Of a stretch of 64,000 nt of DNA, positions 1 to 9,196 are shown piece by piece. The notes under the pieces were generated by a model. It searched no databases. It saw only the letters and a list, made by a program, of their open reading frames with translations, and was not told the DNA's origin. Source of the stretch: Sphingobacterium sp. (GTDB lineage Bacteria > Bacteroidota > Bacteroidia > Sphingobacteriales > Sphingobacteriaceae). Each line of letters starts with the position of its first letter. Within the stretch, counting starts at the first letter, position 1. The translations under genes and the position numbers were made by a program. The stretch is from positions 1-64,000 of the forward strand of contig JAITLV010000064.1 in assembly GCA_031277685.1 (NCBI GenBank), in the 5' to 3' direction.

Positions 1-17
1 ATATGAACAACTAAAAT

Positions 18-1832
18 TTATATTTTTGTGATTGGATTGCTTTTTAAGGCAAAAGCTCTTTTTGGTGGTGAAGCTTTTTTGATATCACCATTCGTTTCAT
101 TTGATGTAACTTGTTTTGCGCTACCATTTTCTTTTTTTGCCGCTTGAAGCATTTTTTTGAAGATCAGCAATCCGATGATTCCCAGTGAGAGCCAGAGTAA
201 ATCCACTAATAAAATGTCGTTTGCTCCCGAACGATAAGTTACCCAGATCCAGTTTCCGGTTTTTATGCCATTGACAATCGGTACGGCTAATGACAATACT
301 GAGCCTAGTAGAAGAGTCTCCCGATTGGTTTTTTCGATATTTCGACGGATAATGTAAAAGACTCCCAAAGCCAGCCAGCTATAAAAATAGACGTGAAATA
401 TAAAAGGTTGATCCACCTTCGTTGCCAATTTAACAGCGATAAAGGTTGCTGCGGTAACCGGAAACATGCTTAGACAAGCAGCCATAAATACATTGGCGGC
501 CCAGAAATTGAAGATGCGCTTGCGTTTCGGGATATTGTTTTTATCACGGGCGACCAGCCAGATCAAAATCCCTGAAATAATCACAAAACAGCCCATAATA
601 CCCAGGACAAAGTAGATGATTTTGATCGGGTAGCCACCAAAATCAGCAAGATGTAAGCGATAAATAAATCCTTTCACATAATCCAGGTAGGTGCCATTTT
701 CGGCGGCTGATTTTTCGAAAAGTATTTTATTGTCCGCTACACGATAGACCATCCGGCCTGAGCCGGCAAAATTTTTATCGATATCAGCATCGTACAATGC
801 AACCAAATGCATGCTTTTGTCACCATAATTTTTGATAAATATGCGGTTCATATGGCTGTTGGGCCATTTTCTTTCCAGTTTATCCAAAAAATCCCCCATC
901 TTAAAGGCTGTGGAGAGGGGCTCGTATAGATAGGTATATTTCGTATTGTCGTTATACCCAAGGGCAACATATACTTCATCCTCCTTCCCGTCATAGAGGT
1001 ATTTGCTAAAGGGAATAATAAGGACCGAATTAACAATAAGAACAATACCTGTCAGTGCATACATAAATTGGTACGGGAATCCGATCACGCCGAGTGCCGT
1101 ATGCATATCGGTCCAGACGGTTTTCCACTTGTTTCCCGGCCTGAATACAAAAAAGTTCGATTTTATTTTGTCCCAGTGGAGCATCAGGCCAGATATCAGG
1201 GCAAATAGGAAGATAAATGAAACCAGTCCCGCCAGGGTATAGCCAAAAGGTCTTCCGATATTGATCCCGATCTGGTTGAGCGGAGCAAGGAAATGGAGCC
1301 GGTACAAAAATTCACCCATGGTGTAACCATCACTATAGTCCGACGGTTTTTTTGTTGCCAGGTCATAGGTAAAATACATGGAATCCTCAGCTCCACGTCG
1401 GCCACGGCCCCGTTTTTTCTTTTTTTCATCTTTAGCATTTATGTCTTTTACCGCTGTGCCTTTATTTGTCGCTACGAGCCGTTTTTTTTCGGCCAATTCT
1501 TTTTGCGCAGCGACCGCTTTCGCTTTATTCGCAACTATGGTATCCTGTGAGGCGCCGATATTGACATAGCTTGCATGACCATTATGCTGCATATAAAATG
1601 TAATATCCCTTCCTTTCAGCTCTTTGATTTGGCCAATAGAGTCCAAGAGGTGGTCAAAAACCAGGTTTTGATACGTTCCCCCTTTGTCCGACTCATTTTT
1701 TTGCCAGGCGTTGATCTCATTTTTGAAAAATGAAAAAGATCCCGCAAAAAAGATCACATACAAGATCGCACAGATGATTATCCCGGAGATGGTATGCGTA
1801 TTGAAGTAGATATTATAACGTCTTAAATTCAT
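18..1832 (-). CDS. PepSY-associated transmembrane protein, XusC-like iron/siderophore uptake protein
   Basis: A 604-residue inner-membrane protein of the PepSY_TM family. Hydrophobic segments lie near residues 17-37, 195-215, 243-270 and 404-428, with three or four more in the C-terminal third; large extracytoplasmic loops separate the first ones. A lysine/arginine-rich patch (KKKKRGRGRRG) lies near residues 136-146. In Bacteroides thetaiotaomicron a PepSY membrane protein (XusC) is encoded with a TonB receptor (XusA) and a DUF4374 lipoprotein (XusB) for xenosiderophore use; all three types occur here around one divergent promoter region. The likely role is a step in releasing or reducing iron from a siderophore at the inner membrane; that is inference. 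It is last in a three-gene leftward unit, 11 bases after the preceding ORF. Confidence 0.88.
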   Translation of the reverse strand: MNLRRYNIYFNTHTISGIIICAILYVIFFAGSFSFFKNEINAWQKNESDKGGTYQNLVFDHLLDSIGQIKELKGRDITFYMQHNGHASYVNIGASQDTIVANKAKAVAAQKELAEKKRLVATNKGTAVKDINAKDEKKKKRGRGRRGAEDSMYFTYDLATKKPSDYSDGYTMGEFLYRLHFLAPLNQIGINIGRPFGYTLAGLVSFIFLFALISGLMLHWDKIKSNFFVFRPGNKWKTVWTDMHTALGVIGFPYQFMYALTGIVLIVNSVLIIPFSKYLYDGKEDEVYVALGYNDNTKYTYLYEPLSTAFKMGDFLDKLERKWPNSHMNRIFIKNYGDKSMHLVALYDADIDKNFAGSGRMVYRVADNKILFEKSAAENGTYLDYVKGFIYRLHLADFGGYPIKIIYFVLGIMGCFVIISGILIWLVARDKNNIPKRKRIFNFWAANVFMAACLSMFPVTAATFIAVKLATKVDQPFIFHVYFYSWLALGVFYIIRRNIEKTNRETLLLGSVLSLAVPIVNGIKTGNWIWVTYRSGANDILLVDLLWLSLGIIGLLIFKKMLQAAKKENGSAKQVTSNETNGDIKKASPPKRAFALKSNPITKI

Positions 1833-1843
1833 AGGTTAGGTGG

Positions 1844-2119
1844 TTATAGGTAAATAAAGATGCTGTAGAATAACGCAATCAAAAGCAAGTAGATACCCCA
1901 GATCAACCAGCCGTTTTTTGAAAGAAAGGCGACAAGCAATAATATTGCCCACAAGATATAGCCCGTGACGTATGCAGTGATTAATATGTCTGTTTTCTCA
2001 AACAATTTGGTCAGGCAAAGGTGCAAGTAGAGCATGACAAAATAGCCACCAAAAAATCCGGCAGTCAATTTTAAGAAACGCTGGAATGGGCTGCTCAGAT
2101 ATTTTTTATTGGCTGGCAT
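1844..2119 (-). CDS. Small integral membrane protein of the iron-uptake unit
   Basis: A 91-residue protein with about three hydrophobic segments (near residues 15-32, 44-63 and 70-90) and no recognisable catalytic motif. It lies 3 bases from the upstream 110-residue membrane protein and 11 bases from the PepSY gene, so all three should be co-transcribed. In proteobacterial iron loci, small membrane proteins (DUF3649/DUF3325) occupy the same place next to PepSY proteins, but homology to those is not established here. Function unknown; a subunit or partner of the PepSY protein is the simplest guess. Confidence 0.72.
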   Translation of the reverse strand: MPANKKYLSSPFQRFLKLTAGFFGGYFVMLYLHLCLTKLFEKTDILITAYVTGYILWAILLLVAFLSKNGWLIWGIYLLLIALFYSIFIYL

Positions 2120-2122
2120 GAT

Positions 2123-2455
2123 TTAAAAAATAATTGTTTCCAGAAAAAGAGAAAATAAAAAGACAAACGCAAGTTGCCTCCATTGGAAATAACGGTAAGG
2201 CCATAAAAGCACGATAAGGCTAAAAAATCCCATGGCATACGCACCAAAGGCGAGTGTTCCTGAAAGGAGACCCTGCAGGTACATGGTCAGCAGCCAGGAA
2301 AGCCCAAGCAAGACGATGCCGAGTATCCTTGATCGGGTTTTGTCATTCACCAGTGTTAATAGTGCTGATGGACCATGTTTTATCTTCACCTTTTCTGAGG
2401 AACAATACCAGAAAAAGCTACCGGCAAAAATTAGCAGGAGTAAAAATGTGTACAT
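2123..2455 (-). CDS. Small integral membrane protein, first gene of the leftward iron unit
   Basis: A 110-residue protein with an N-terminal hydrophobic segment (residues 2-17) and about three more between residues 43 and 110. No family was recognised with certainty; position and topology recall DUF3325-type proteins of siderophore loci. It is the promoter-proximal gene of the leftward unit. A -7-like box on the minus strand at 2520-2527 and a Fur-like dyad at 2498-2514 lie just upstream, so iron regulation is expected. Confidence 0.7.
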   Translation of the reverse strand: MYTFLLLLIFAGSFFWYCSSEKVKIKHGPSALLTLVNDKTRSRILGIVLLGLSWLLTMYLQGLLSGTLAFGAYAMGFFSLIVLLWPYRYFQWRQLAFVFLFSLFLETIIF

Positions 2456-2497
2456 GTGTTATATAATTGTTAGATCTAAACAAACTATTTATATTTA

Positions 2498-2514
2498 TTT
2501 AGATTTATTTTAAA
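2498..2514. promoter_or_regulatory. Candidate Fur-like operator
   Basis: The sequence TTTAGATTTATTTTAAA is a 17-base imperfect dyad with TTTAGA and TTTAAA half-sites. It covers the expected transcription start of the leftward unit (about 7 bases past the minus-strand -7 box at 2520-2527). Related half-sites lie at 2470-2483 and 2723-2736, the latter inside the rightward promoter spacer. Binding by Fur is inference from the iron-uptake context. Confidence 0.45.
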
Positions 2515-2519
2515 CAGCA

Positions 2520-2527
2520 CAAAGGTA
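2520..2527 (-). promoter_or_regulatory. -7 box for the leftward iron unit
   Basis: The plus strand reads CAAAGGTA, so the minus strand reads TACCTTTG, a match to the Bacteroidota -7 consensus TAnnTTTG. It lies 65 bases before the 110-residue membrane protein start. No clear -33 TTTG was found. Confidence 0.5.
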
Positions 2528-2714
2528 TTAATAATATCTTTTTTTACAAGAATGTCTTCTGATTTTGCTTCATTTTATTCTTTGATGCCATTCAGCTTCC
2601 TATTTTTAGGACATTAACTTAGTATAAACAAGCGAAATACGATTATTCTAGCCAATCCCCATATTGGATTTATAGCGCTATACGAGTGGAAAGTTAAAAA
2701 AGGTTAAAGTATTG

Positions 2715-2745
2715 TTTGTAATTAATCTAAATAAACTTATATTTG
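2715..2745 (+). promoter_or_regulatory. Promoter of the TonB receptor unit
   Basis: TTTG at 2715-2718, a 19-base spacer and TATATTTG at 2738-2745 match the Bacteroidota sigma-ABfr consensus exactly. The spacer contains ATCTAAATAAA, an inverted copy of the motif at 2494-2505, suggesting a repressor site between the promoter elements. The 5' leader would be about 100 bases. Confidence 0.75.
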
Positions 2746-2854
2746 TCCCGCTTTGAAAAACGTATTGCCTTGAACAGTAGCAGGCAAGTCTATAACGAGG
2801 TAAAAATTCGAATTAAAATATCACTATTAAAAACAATTCAATAAAGCAAATAAC

Positions 2855-5275
2855 ATGCTCAAGTCAACCTACCTTTTTTTTATATCTCTATTTTTTGTCA
2901 CGAGCCTAGCCCAGGCACAAACATCCCTTTCAGGTTATGTAAAAGACCTGTTTGGAAAAGGAGTCGAAGGTGCTACGGTGACTATCCTCGGTACCAACAT
3001 GCGCACTTCCACCGATGTAGATGGTTTTTACAAACTGCAAATTGACGGCAAACAACTTCCAAAATTGGAAGTAACTTCTGTAGGTTATATCACACAAAGT
3101 GCTGTATTGAAAAGCAATGAGACCTACAGAGACTTCCAGCTCAAAAAAGATGAACGCGTTCTTGAGACGGCTAACGTAAAGGGGCAAACTGACAACCAGC
3201 GCCGGGTTAACGAAATAAAAAGATCAGGGTTTAATGTGAGTGTGATCGATATGAACCGATATGCTAACCAAACGGCTAATGTCAATCAGATCTTGCGTAC
3301 AGCGCCCGGGGTAACTATTCGTGAAGATGGTGGATTGGGATCCAATTTTGTTTTCCGGATCAACGGATTGGCTGCTAAGATTTATATTGATGGAGTTCCG
3401 ATGGATGATTTTGGACCAGCCATGTCATTGAATAATATTCCTGTCAATCTGGTCGATCGTGTTGAGATCTATAAAGGAGTCGTTCCGGCATTTTTAGGCT
3501 CAGATGCCTTGGGTGGTGCTGTTAATATTATTACCAAACAACGCAATAGGCACTTTCTTGATCTGAGTTATAGCTATGGTTCCTTCAATACGCATCAAGC
3601 ATCGTTGGTCGGGATGTATACCAATCCGAAAAGTAAACTATCGGTTCGTACAAATGCATTCTACAATTATTCCGACAATGACTACAAGATGTATAGCGAG
3701 GAGAAGTATGGCGTACTTATTCAAAAAGTAATCGAGAAACCAAACAAGAATGAATTTGTCACGATCGACGAAGCAAGACGATTCCATGACAGGTATTATT
3801 CCGCTATGGGTCAGATTGAGGTGGGGCTACGCGATAAAAGCTGGGCCGATCAGTTTTTTGTGGGACTGACTTATTCGGGCAACAATAAACAAAATCAGCT
3901 CGGGGCAACAATCAATAAACCTTATGGTGGGAACTGGACCGAATCGGCCTACATTATGCCGACGATTAGCTACAAAAAGCAAAACTTTCTCGTAGAGCGC
4001 CTTTATGCGGATATTTATGCCAACTATGGTTTTGACATTACCCGTAACAGGGATACGGCAAAATATAACTATCAATGGGAAGGTCTTCCTATCAAGAATT
4101 CTACAGGTAATCAAACCAACCCAGAGAAATATATTAAAGACAATACCAGTAGTGTTCTAGGGCGAATAAACTTGAACTACGATTTTGACGAGAGCCGCAA
4201 TCAAAGTTTAAACCTCAATTATAACATCAGCACCAATGATCGTCAGACCTATGATAAAATTTTAAATCATAATACTTCTGGATTACCGAAGAATATGGTT
4301 AAGCATATTGCCGGTCTAGCCTGGCAAAGTCAATGGTTTGACAAACGACTGGTCGCCAACCTTGCCTTTAAATATTATGGTATCGATACCTACCAACAGA
4401 TTGACGAACGGCAATATGACGCTAACAATCAATACCTGAGTGGCGACATCGTGACGCAAACAAGATATTTGGGCAATACGGGCTATAGTATCGCTGCCCG
4501 TTATCGGATATTCAAAGATGGTGGCGTAAAGTTCTCTGCAGAACGGGCCTACAAATTGCCTGAGATGACAGCAATATATGGCAATAATTTCGATATTCTT
4601 GCCAATTGGGATTTAAAGCCTGAGAATAGCGATAATCTCAATGGAGGGTTTTATTACAATACATTCTTTAACGAAAACCATTTTATCAATTTTGATCTTT
4701 CCGGTTTTTATCGCCTGGCAAAAGATTACCAAAACACACGCGTCGTATCAGATAATGGCCAGGACAAATTTCAGTACTATAACATTCCGGGCGTAAAGAT
4801 CTATGGTGGAAGTTTCGAAGCGCGCTATGGGTATAAAGATATTATTACTGCGGCGTTCAACGGAAGTTATGATAAAGCTATCGATAATCAAAAATACACC
4901 GATGAAAAGAATCAACAAATAAGCGCAAGTTATGGCTACCAAATTCCAAATCGGCCATGGGTTTATGGCAATTTGGATCTCGGGTTTGCAAAAAACGATT
5001 GGTTCAGCAAAGGCAGCCGTACGCAGATCAATTGGACAACCCTTTATACAAAATGGTTTTATCTAAGCGAAAGTCACTTAGGTTCATTGGCTTCCAAGAA
5101 CTATATTCCTACACAGCTTGTCCACAACTTGTTGGTCAGCTATTCCTGGAACCGCAATCGCTACAATATTTCCGGCGAGGCCCGGAATATCTTTGACGAA
5201 CGTTCCTATGACAACTTCCGTCTGCAAAAACCGGGACGCGCATTTTATGTAAAATTCAGAGTTTCAATCCTATAA
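2855..5275 (+). CDS. TonB-dependent outer-membrane receptor, XusA-like (ferric siderophore type)
   Basis: An 806-residue outer-membrane transporter. It has a signal peptide (about 1-22, ending AQA), a carboxypeptidase-regulatory-like beta-sandwich domain (about 24-105, starting LSGYVKD), a plug domain (about 115-235, with GGLGSNFVFRING and the DALGGAVNIITK block) and a 22-strand-type barrel to the C-terminus. The length is short for a SusC carbohydrate receptor and fits siderophore receptors. The next gene, 20 bases downstream, is a DUF4374 lipoprotein and the divergent unit holds a PepSY protein, matching the XusABC layout. The substrate is most likely a ferric siderophore produced by another organism; this is inferred from context only. 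Confidence 0.92.
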   Translation: MLKSTYLFFISLFFVTSLAQAQTSLSGYVKDLFGKGVEGATVTILGTNMRTSTDVDGFYKLQIDGKQLPKLEVTSVGYITQSAVLKSNETYRDFQLKKDERVLETANVKGQTDNQRRVNEIKRSGFNVSVIDMNRYANQTANVNQILRTAPGVTIREDGGLGSNFVFRINGLAAKIYIDGVPMDDFGPAMSLNNIPVNLVDRVEIYKGVVPAFLGSDALGGAVNIITKQRNRHFLDLSYSYGSFNTHQASLVGMYTNPKSKLSVRTNAFYNYSDNDYKMYSEEKYGVLIQKVIEKPNKNEFVTIDEARRFHDRYYSAMGQIEVGLRDKSWADQFFVGLTYSGNNKQNQLGATINKPYGGNWTESAYIMPTISYKKQNFLVERLYADIYANYGFDITRNRDTAKYNYQWEGLPIKNSTGNQTNPEKYIKDNTSSVLGRINLNYDFDESRNQSLNLNYNISTNDRQTYDKILNHNTSGLPKNMVKHIAGLAWQSQWFDKRLVANLAFKYYGIDTYQQIDERQYDANNQYLSGDIVTQTRYLGNTGYSIAARYRIFKDGGVKFSAERAYKLPEMTAIYGNNFDILANWDLKPENSDNLNGGFYYNTFFNENHFINFDLSGFYRLAKDYQNTRVVSDNGQDKFQYYNIPGVKIYGGSFEARYGYKDIITAAFNGSYDKAIDNQKYTDEKNQQISASYGYQIPNRPWVYGNLDLGFAKNDWFSKGSRTQINWTTLYTKWFYLSESHLGSLASKNYIPTQLVHNLLVSYSWNRNRYNISGEARNIFDERSYDNFRLQKPGRAFYVKFRVSIL

Positions 5276-5295
5276 TTAATCAAACATCAATAATC

Positions 5296-6507
5296 ATGAA
5301 AAAAAATAGACTATTTGGCTATTGTGCTTTAGCTGCACTGTTGGTATCCTCCTGCAAAGATAGCCCAAGCATCCCAGAGGTGACAACACCTGAACCCACA
5401 GAATATTCAGTTTGGGTGGCTACAGCAAGTGGTTCTTATCTATTGACGACCGACCAGATCATGAAAGATACCTTGTTATCGCCGGCCAACAATAAGGGTG
5501 TAGACATTACTGGCAACTTGCCTCAAGCGCGTTATGCCGGTTATGCTTATATTTTTAATGGATACTATTACCTGTCCAACGATGGAACACGTTTTAGTAA
5601 GCACCAATTGCAACAAACACCTCAAGGCCTTATATTCAAAGAAGTTGACAACTACGCCTTTCCAAATGATTTTTACCTTGGAAAAGTTGCCAGCCAATTC
5701 AGTACGAACGATGAAATCGTATTTACCAGTACAGGAGCCAGTGATGCCAATCTGGAGAAGAAAATATTTGAAAAAGATATTTATTTTATGAATACGAAGG
5801 ATATGACGCTCAATAAAACCTTAAAAGCGCAGATCCCAACATTGGATTATACCGTTTACAAAGCTGATGGAAAAACGGTCGATCCAACGATATTGAATGT
5901 GACGAGCATGCGCGTTAGCGGTGGCAAGGCTTATTTTGGCTTGTTTTATTACGACTCGGATTATAATGTTGTAAGCAAGAAAGCTTATGCCTACATCTGT
6001 GATTACCCAAGCATGTCCAATGGACATATCATGAGCGACGACAGAACAAGTTATGTCGCAGGTCACTGGCAGAGAGAAAATTATTCCTTCCTGGATGACA
6101 ACAATAATCTTTATCTTTTGACCCGTGGTAAGACAGATGGTACCTATGCGATCTTACGTGTCAACAATGGACAGTACGAATTTGACAAAAACTATCTATA
6201 CGACCTGAAAGATTATGCCGTAAAAGGTGGCGATCTAGCGTGGTTAGGTGATGGAAAAGCCTATATCAGACCTTATGTTATTGATGTTGCTAACAAAAAA
6301 ATTGTAGCAAATTTAGCAGAGATGACAGGCGGAGATCCGACGACTACCATCAACCTGATACAAGATGGCAACCTGTATACAGCAGTAAAAACGCCAGCAT
6401 CGAAATGGTTTATCTACGAATATAATATTAAGAATAATACAGTAAAAAAAGGTGCTGAAATAGATCCTGGAGTTACTCAGGTATATCACATTAATAGACT
6501 AAAATAA
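5296..6507 (+). CDS. DUF4374 lipoprotein, XusB-like siderophore-binding protein
   Basis: A 403-residue lipoprotein with signal peptide and lipobox ending at Cys20 (VSSCKD), followed by a Pro/Thr/Glu-rich linker. The body has repeated short beta segments with aromatic and Gly/Asp turns, consistent with a propeller-like fold. The family is DUF4374, to which Bacteroides XusB belongs; XusB is a surface lipoprotein that binds ferric siderophores and works with XusA. It is 20 bases behind the TonB receptor and ends at a rho-independent terminator, so the two form one unit. Ligand identity cannot be read from the sequence. Confidence 0.87.
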   Translation: MKKNRLFGYCALAALLVSSCKDSPSIPEVTTPEPTEYSVWVATASGSYLLTTDQIMKDTLLSPANNKGVDITGNLPQARYAGYAYIFNGYYYLSNDGTRFSKHQLQQTPQGLIFKEVDNYAFPNDFYLGKVASQFSTNDEIVFTSTGASDANLEKKIFEKDIYFMNTKDMTLNKTLKAQIPTLDYTVYKADGKTVDPTILNVTSMRVSGGKAYFGLFYYDSDYNVVSKKAYAYICDYPSMSNGHIMSDDRTSYVAGHWQRENYSFLDDNNNLYLLTRGKTDGTYAILRVNNGQYEFDKNYLYDLKDYAVKGGDLAWLGDGKAYIRPYVIDVANKKIVANLAEMTGGDPTTTINLIQDGNLYTAVKTPASKWFIYEYNIKNNTVKKGAEIDPGVTQVYHINRLK

Positions 6508-6518
6508 CATCATTGAGT

Positions 6519-6558
6519 CACGTCAACACTCACACAGGGTTGGCGTGTTCTTTTTCTT
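6519..6558 (+). terminator. Rho-independent terminator after the DUF4374 gene
   Basis: CACGTCAAC (6519-6527) pairs with GTTGGCGTG (6539-6547) through 9 base pairs with one G-T wobble and an 11-base loop, followed by a T-rich run. It closes the receptor/lipoprotein unit. Confidence 0.75.
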
Positions 6559-6588
6559 TGTGTATCACTTTTAAATTATTTATGTTTG
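6557..6588 (+). promoter_or_regulatory. Promoter of the S41 peptidase gene
   Basis: TTTG at 6557-6560, a 20-base spacer and TATGTTTG at 6581-6588 match the Bacteroidota promoter consensus. The start codon is 19 bases downstream, so the leader is very short. The -33 box lies within the T-tract of the preceding terminator. Confidence 0.75.
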
Positions 6589-6607
6589 TTTTACAAACGT
6601 TTCAAGT

Positions 6608-8170
6608 ATGAACACAATGCGTGTAAAACAATTAGGGCGTCTGGCTACGATATTGCTCTCAGGCCTCTTTATTCTCTCCTGTAAAAAGGATAATCCTGAG
6701 CCCGAACCGGAGCCCGAACCGACTGATCGTACCGAAGGTCAGCTTATTAAGGACGATATTTATAAATATTATAAGCTGTATTCAGTTTGGGCAGACGATG
6801 GATCTATTCCCGACTATTTAAATAATCCTGCGCAATACACCGATCAATATGGGTCAGCTAGCAATGTGCTTGATGCACTCAAAAGACTGACACCGGTGCA
6901 TGTTGCCGCTGGTTACGCTGGAGTTTTTGACCGCTTCTCTTATATGGAAGGGATCAATGGCTATAATATTGCCGAGCAGGCCAGTACCAAGATGGATAAC
7001 AACGAAGGCTATGGCATTTCTGTACAATGGTTTTCGATAGATGGCAAAATTGCGCAGCCTTACATTTCCTTTGTTGAAGGCGGGTCTCCGGCACAGGTGG
7101 CTGGTTTTAAACGGGCCGATATTATCACATCGGTCAATAGTGACAAGGAAAATTACACTGTTGAAGTCAACTGCCCAGATAAAAACTGTGAAGTCAAGGA
7201 TCCTGCAGCTTACAGCCGATTGCGTAATAATATCAATACCGCATTAGATGCTGCAAACCTCACGCTTCAGGTCAAACGTGCTGATAATAAGCTTTTCGAA
7301 AAACCGATGAACTACAATAATTCGTACGTCATCAATCCAATCTATAAGGATACGATTTACCTCAATAGTGGTAATAATATCGGTTACCTGGCTTTATCCT
7401 CTTTTGAAGAGATTGAAAATAATAATCAGAATCAGCAAAATATCAACGCTGCTTTTGCATCCTATGAGAGCAAACAGATCAAAAGCCTGATTGTTGACCT
7501 GCGCTATAATGGCGGCGGTTATGTAGATGCCGCAATTTATATTGCGGATAAGATCGGAGGAGCCAAGACCAAAGGCAAATTGATGCTGACCTATGAAATG
7601 AATAAATATATGCAATCAGATGCTGCAAAAAATTTAAGGGATCAACTGCATATGTATGATACCTACTTTGAGGGATCAAGTGCGTTAAATCTAACTAAAG
7701 TTTATTTCCTGGTGAGCGAAGAGACCGCGTCAGCGGCTGAGATGCTGATTAATGTGCTTACACCACACCTTCCTGTCGAGATTATTGCCACTGACACAAG
7801 AACCTATGGTAAACCAGTTGGTTTTTTTGAGCAAAAAGTGCGGAATAAAGTATCGTATTGGCCTGCTTCATTTATTTTGAAAAATTCACGGGGAAATCTT
7901 GGCGAAAAGTATAATAAAGGAACTGATCGCGACCTGAGGGATTATTGGGATGGTCTTGTTCCCGATAAGAGCGATGTTGGTGATGATGTTTCAGCCGATG
8001 TAGGTGATCCGAAAGAGAAAATGCTCGCTACGGCCTTAGCCGATGCGGCACCGTCGACCAAATCGCGGGCGGCCTTGCGCAGCAGTGCCACACGAACACT
8101 TCAAGCAGTGGAACAGGGCAAAATGCATACACGTCCTGAACGCGGTATGATCAAGACAAAGAGTAAATAA
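6608..8170 (+). CDS. S41 family (C-terminal-processing-like) peptidase lipoprotein
   Basis: A 520-residue lipoprotein with lipobox Cys25 (ILSCKK) and an acidic-proline linker (EPEPEPEP). An N-terminal helical cap is followed by a PDZ-like segment around residues 145-175 (GGSPAQVAGF) and the S41 protease domain. The DLRYNGGG block (about 297-304) and the catalytic serine motif SEETASAAEM (about 370-380) are present, with GKPVGF downstream as a candidate for the strand near the catalytic lysine. The 60-residue C-terminal tail is rich in Ala, Arg and Asp and has no clear domain. It is monocistronic, with its own promoter and a terminator. Substrate unknown; envelope protein processing is expected for the family. 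Confidence 0.9.
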   Translation: MNTMRVKQLGRLATILLSGLFILSCKKDNPEPEPEPEPTDRTEGQLIKDDIYKYYKLYSVWADDGSIPDYLNNPAQYTDQYGSASNVLDALKRLTPVHVAAGYAGVFDRFSYMEGINGYNIAEQASTKMDNNEGYGISVQWFSIDGKIAQPYISFVEGGSPAQVAGFKRADIITSVNSDKENYTVEVNCPDKNCEVKDPAAYSRLRNNINTALDAANLTLQVKRADNKLFEKPMNYNNSYVINPIYKDTIYLNSGNNIGYLALSSFEEIENNNQNQQNINAAFASYESKQIKSLIVDLRYNGGGYVDAAIYIADKIGGAKTKGKLMLTYEMNKYMQSDAAKNLRDQLHMYDTYFEGSSALNLTKVYFLVSEETASAAEMLINVLTPHLPVEIIATDTRTYGKPVGFFEQKVRNKVSYWPASFILKNSRGNLGEKYNKGTDRDLRDYWDGLVPDKSDVGDDVSADVGDPKEKMLATALADAAPSTKSRAALRSSATRTLQAVEQGKMHTRPERGMIKTKSK

Positions 8171-8182
8171 AACGATAGAAGA

Positions 8183-8215
8183 AAAAAGTGTAGGCCGAAT
8201 ACCTGCACTTTTTTT
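8183..8215. terminator. Bidirectional terminator between convergent genes
   Basis: AAAAAGTGTAGG (8183-8194) pairs with CCTGCACTTTTT (8202-8213) around the 7-base loop CCGAATA. The stem is flanked by an A-run on one side and a T-run on the other, so it can terminate both the S41 gene and the leftward kinase cluster. Confidence 0.8.
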
Positions 8216-8268
8216 ATTTGTTTTTGGTGTGCAACCAAATCTCAATACTCAAATCTCGACTTAAATTA

Positions 8269-9180
8269 CTAACTACTAAATACTGATGAATGACACAGTT
8301 GAGCGGCAGCAGCATCAGGCAAGCACTGTAAGTATCCTACAGGTACCGCGCTGATGATTTTTTCGAGAATGGTATTCATCCCTGCAAAAAGATCTTTATT
8401 CCATCGGATTGCCGTGCAGCTTGGCAGGACCGCAATAAACCCCTTCAGCCCAGGTTGCCAAGTAAACGTATTAGCCGGTGCTTGTTGCAGCCGTATGAAA
8501 GCCTTTAGTGGCATACGTTCATTTTTATAACATGCTGTCTTGCCGCTCCAGGGGGTTCCGTAGATAAAAACACCATCTTTCGTTATGCGGACAGCCGGGT
8601 TGTCATCATTTAGCAATACGGTATTGGGGATATGGGTCAGCCATAATCTGCTGTGGGTACTTTTCCCCGTACCACTCTTACCTAAAAATGCGACCCCAGT
8701 ACCTTGATGATTAACGACGGAAGCATGAATCATAATGGTTTCGTGCAAGAGGCTGGCCTGGCCAAATATCATCATAGACATCCAAGTAATTACAGCACCC
8801 TGTTCATCTGTTGTGCTTTCTGGAATATAGATGGTTGATTGTTCAAAGTTCCGGTTACTATACTGATACCATGTTCCATTCCCCCTGTCATTTACGATTG
8901 TTGTAATAAATGTGTCCCCCTTTTCATAAAAGCGAAAACGATCTCCCCAAGCAATCGACTCATCCGTGCGTAGTAGACCTAGATCCGCTGTCACTGGTGG
9001 CTTTTCTAAGCTTAGATTGATGACAATATCAGCTTTATCCTCAGTCGCTTCAATTTGAAAACCGCTAAATGAAAGTAAGATAGGATTGAGCGCTATACTT
9101 GCTGGGTGATTAAATTCCAACGTTAAGTCTGCGATGCGATAGCGGGTTTGGGCTAGTTCGGGTGATTTCGTTATATTCAT
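8269..9180 (-). CDS. HPr-kinase-like serine kinase of a peptide-modification cluster
   Basis: A 303-residue protein related to the C-terminal catalytic domain of HPr kinase/phosphorylase, the kind found in lasso-peptide clusters and in HPr-rel-A sets. It has the P-loop GKSGTGKST at residues 167-175, a preceding IHAS motif (151-154), the LNDDNPAVR acidic motif (190-198) and GTPWSGK (208-214). The N-terminal 130 residues are a beta-rich domain of unknown role. It lacks the usual HprK HPr-docking architecture, and PTS context is absent, so the substrate is probably a peptide or small molecule and not HPr. In the paeninodin system such a kinase phosphorylates the precursor C-terminal serine. It is the last gene of the unit after the ABC exporter and the 31-codon ORF. 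Confidence 0.85.
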   Translation of the reverse strand: MNITKSPELAQTRYRIADLTLEFNHPASIALNPILLSFSGFQIEATEDKADIVINLSLEKPPVTADLGLLRTDESIAWGDRFRFYEKGDTFITTIVNDRGNGTWYQYSNRNFEQSTIYIPESTTDEQGAVITWMSMMIFGQASLLHETIMIHASVVNHQGTGVAFLGKSGTGKSTHSRLWLTHIPNTVLLNDDNPAVRITKDGVFIYGTPWSGKTACYKNERMPLKAFIRLQQAPANTFTWQPGLKGFIAVLPSCTAIRWNKDLFAGMNTILEKIISAVPVGYLQCLPDAAAAQLCHSSVFSS

Positions 9181-9196
9181 GGTTCAGTTCATGGGT

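Larger units (their letters stand above)
2456..2854. promoter_or_regulatory. Divergent promoter region of the iron-uptake locus
   Basis: This 399-base gap separates the leftward PepSY unit from the rightward TonB receptor. No ORF of note was seen. It holds a promoter for each direction and repeated AT-rich dyads built on TTTAGAT/ATCTAAA, at 2470-2483, 2498-2514 and 2723-2736. The one at 2498-2514 reads TTTAGATTTATTTTAAA, an imperfect inverted repeat similar to Fur-type operators of Flavobacteria-like Bacteroidota. Confidence 0.6.
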
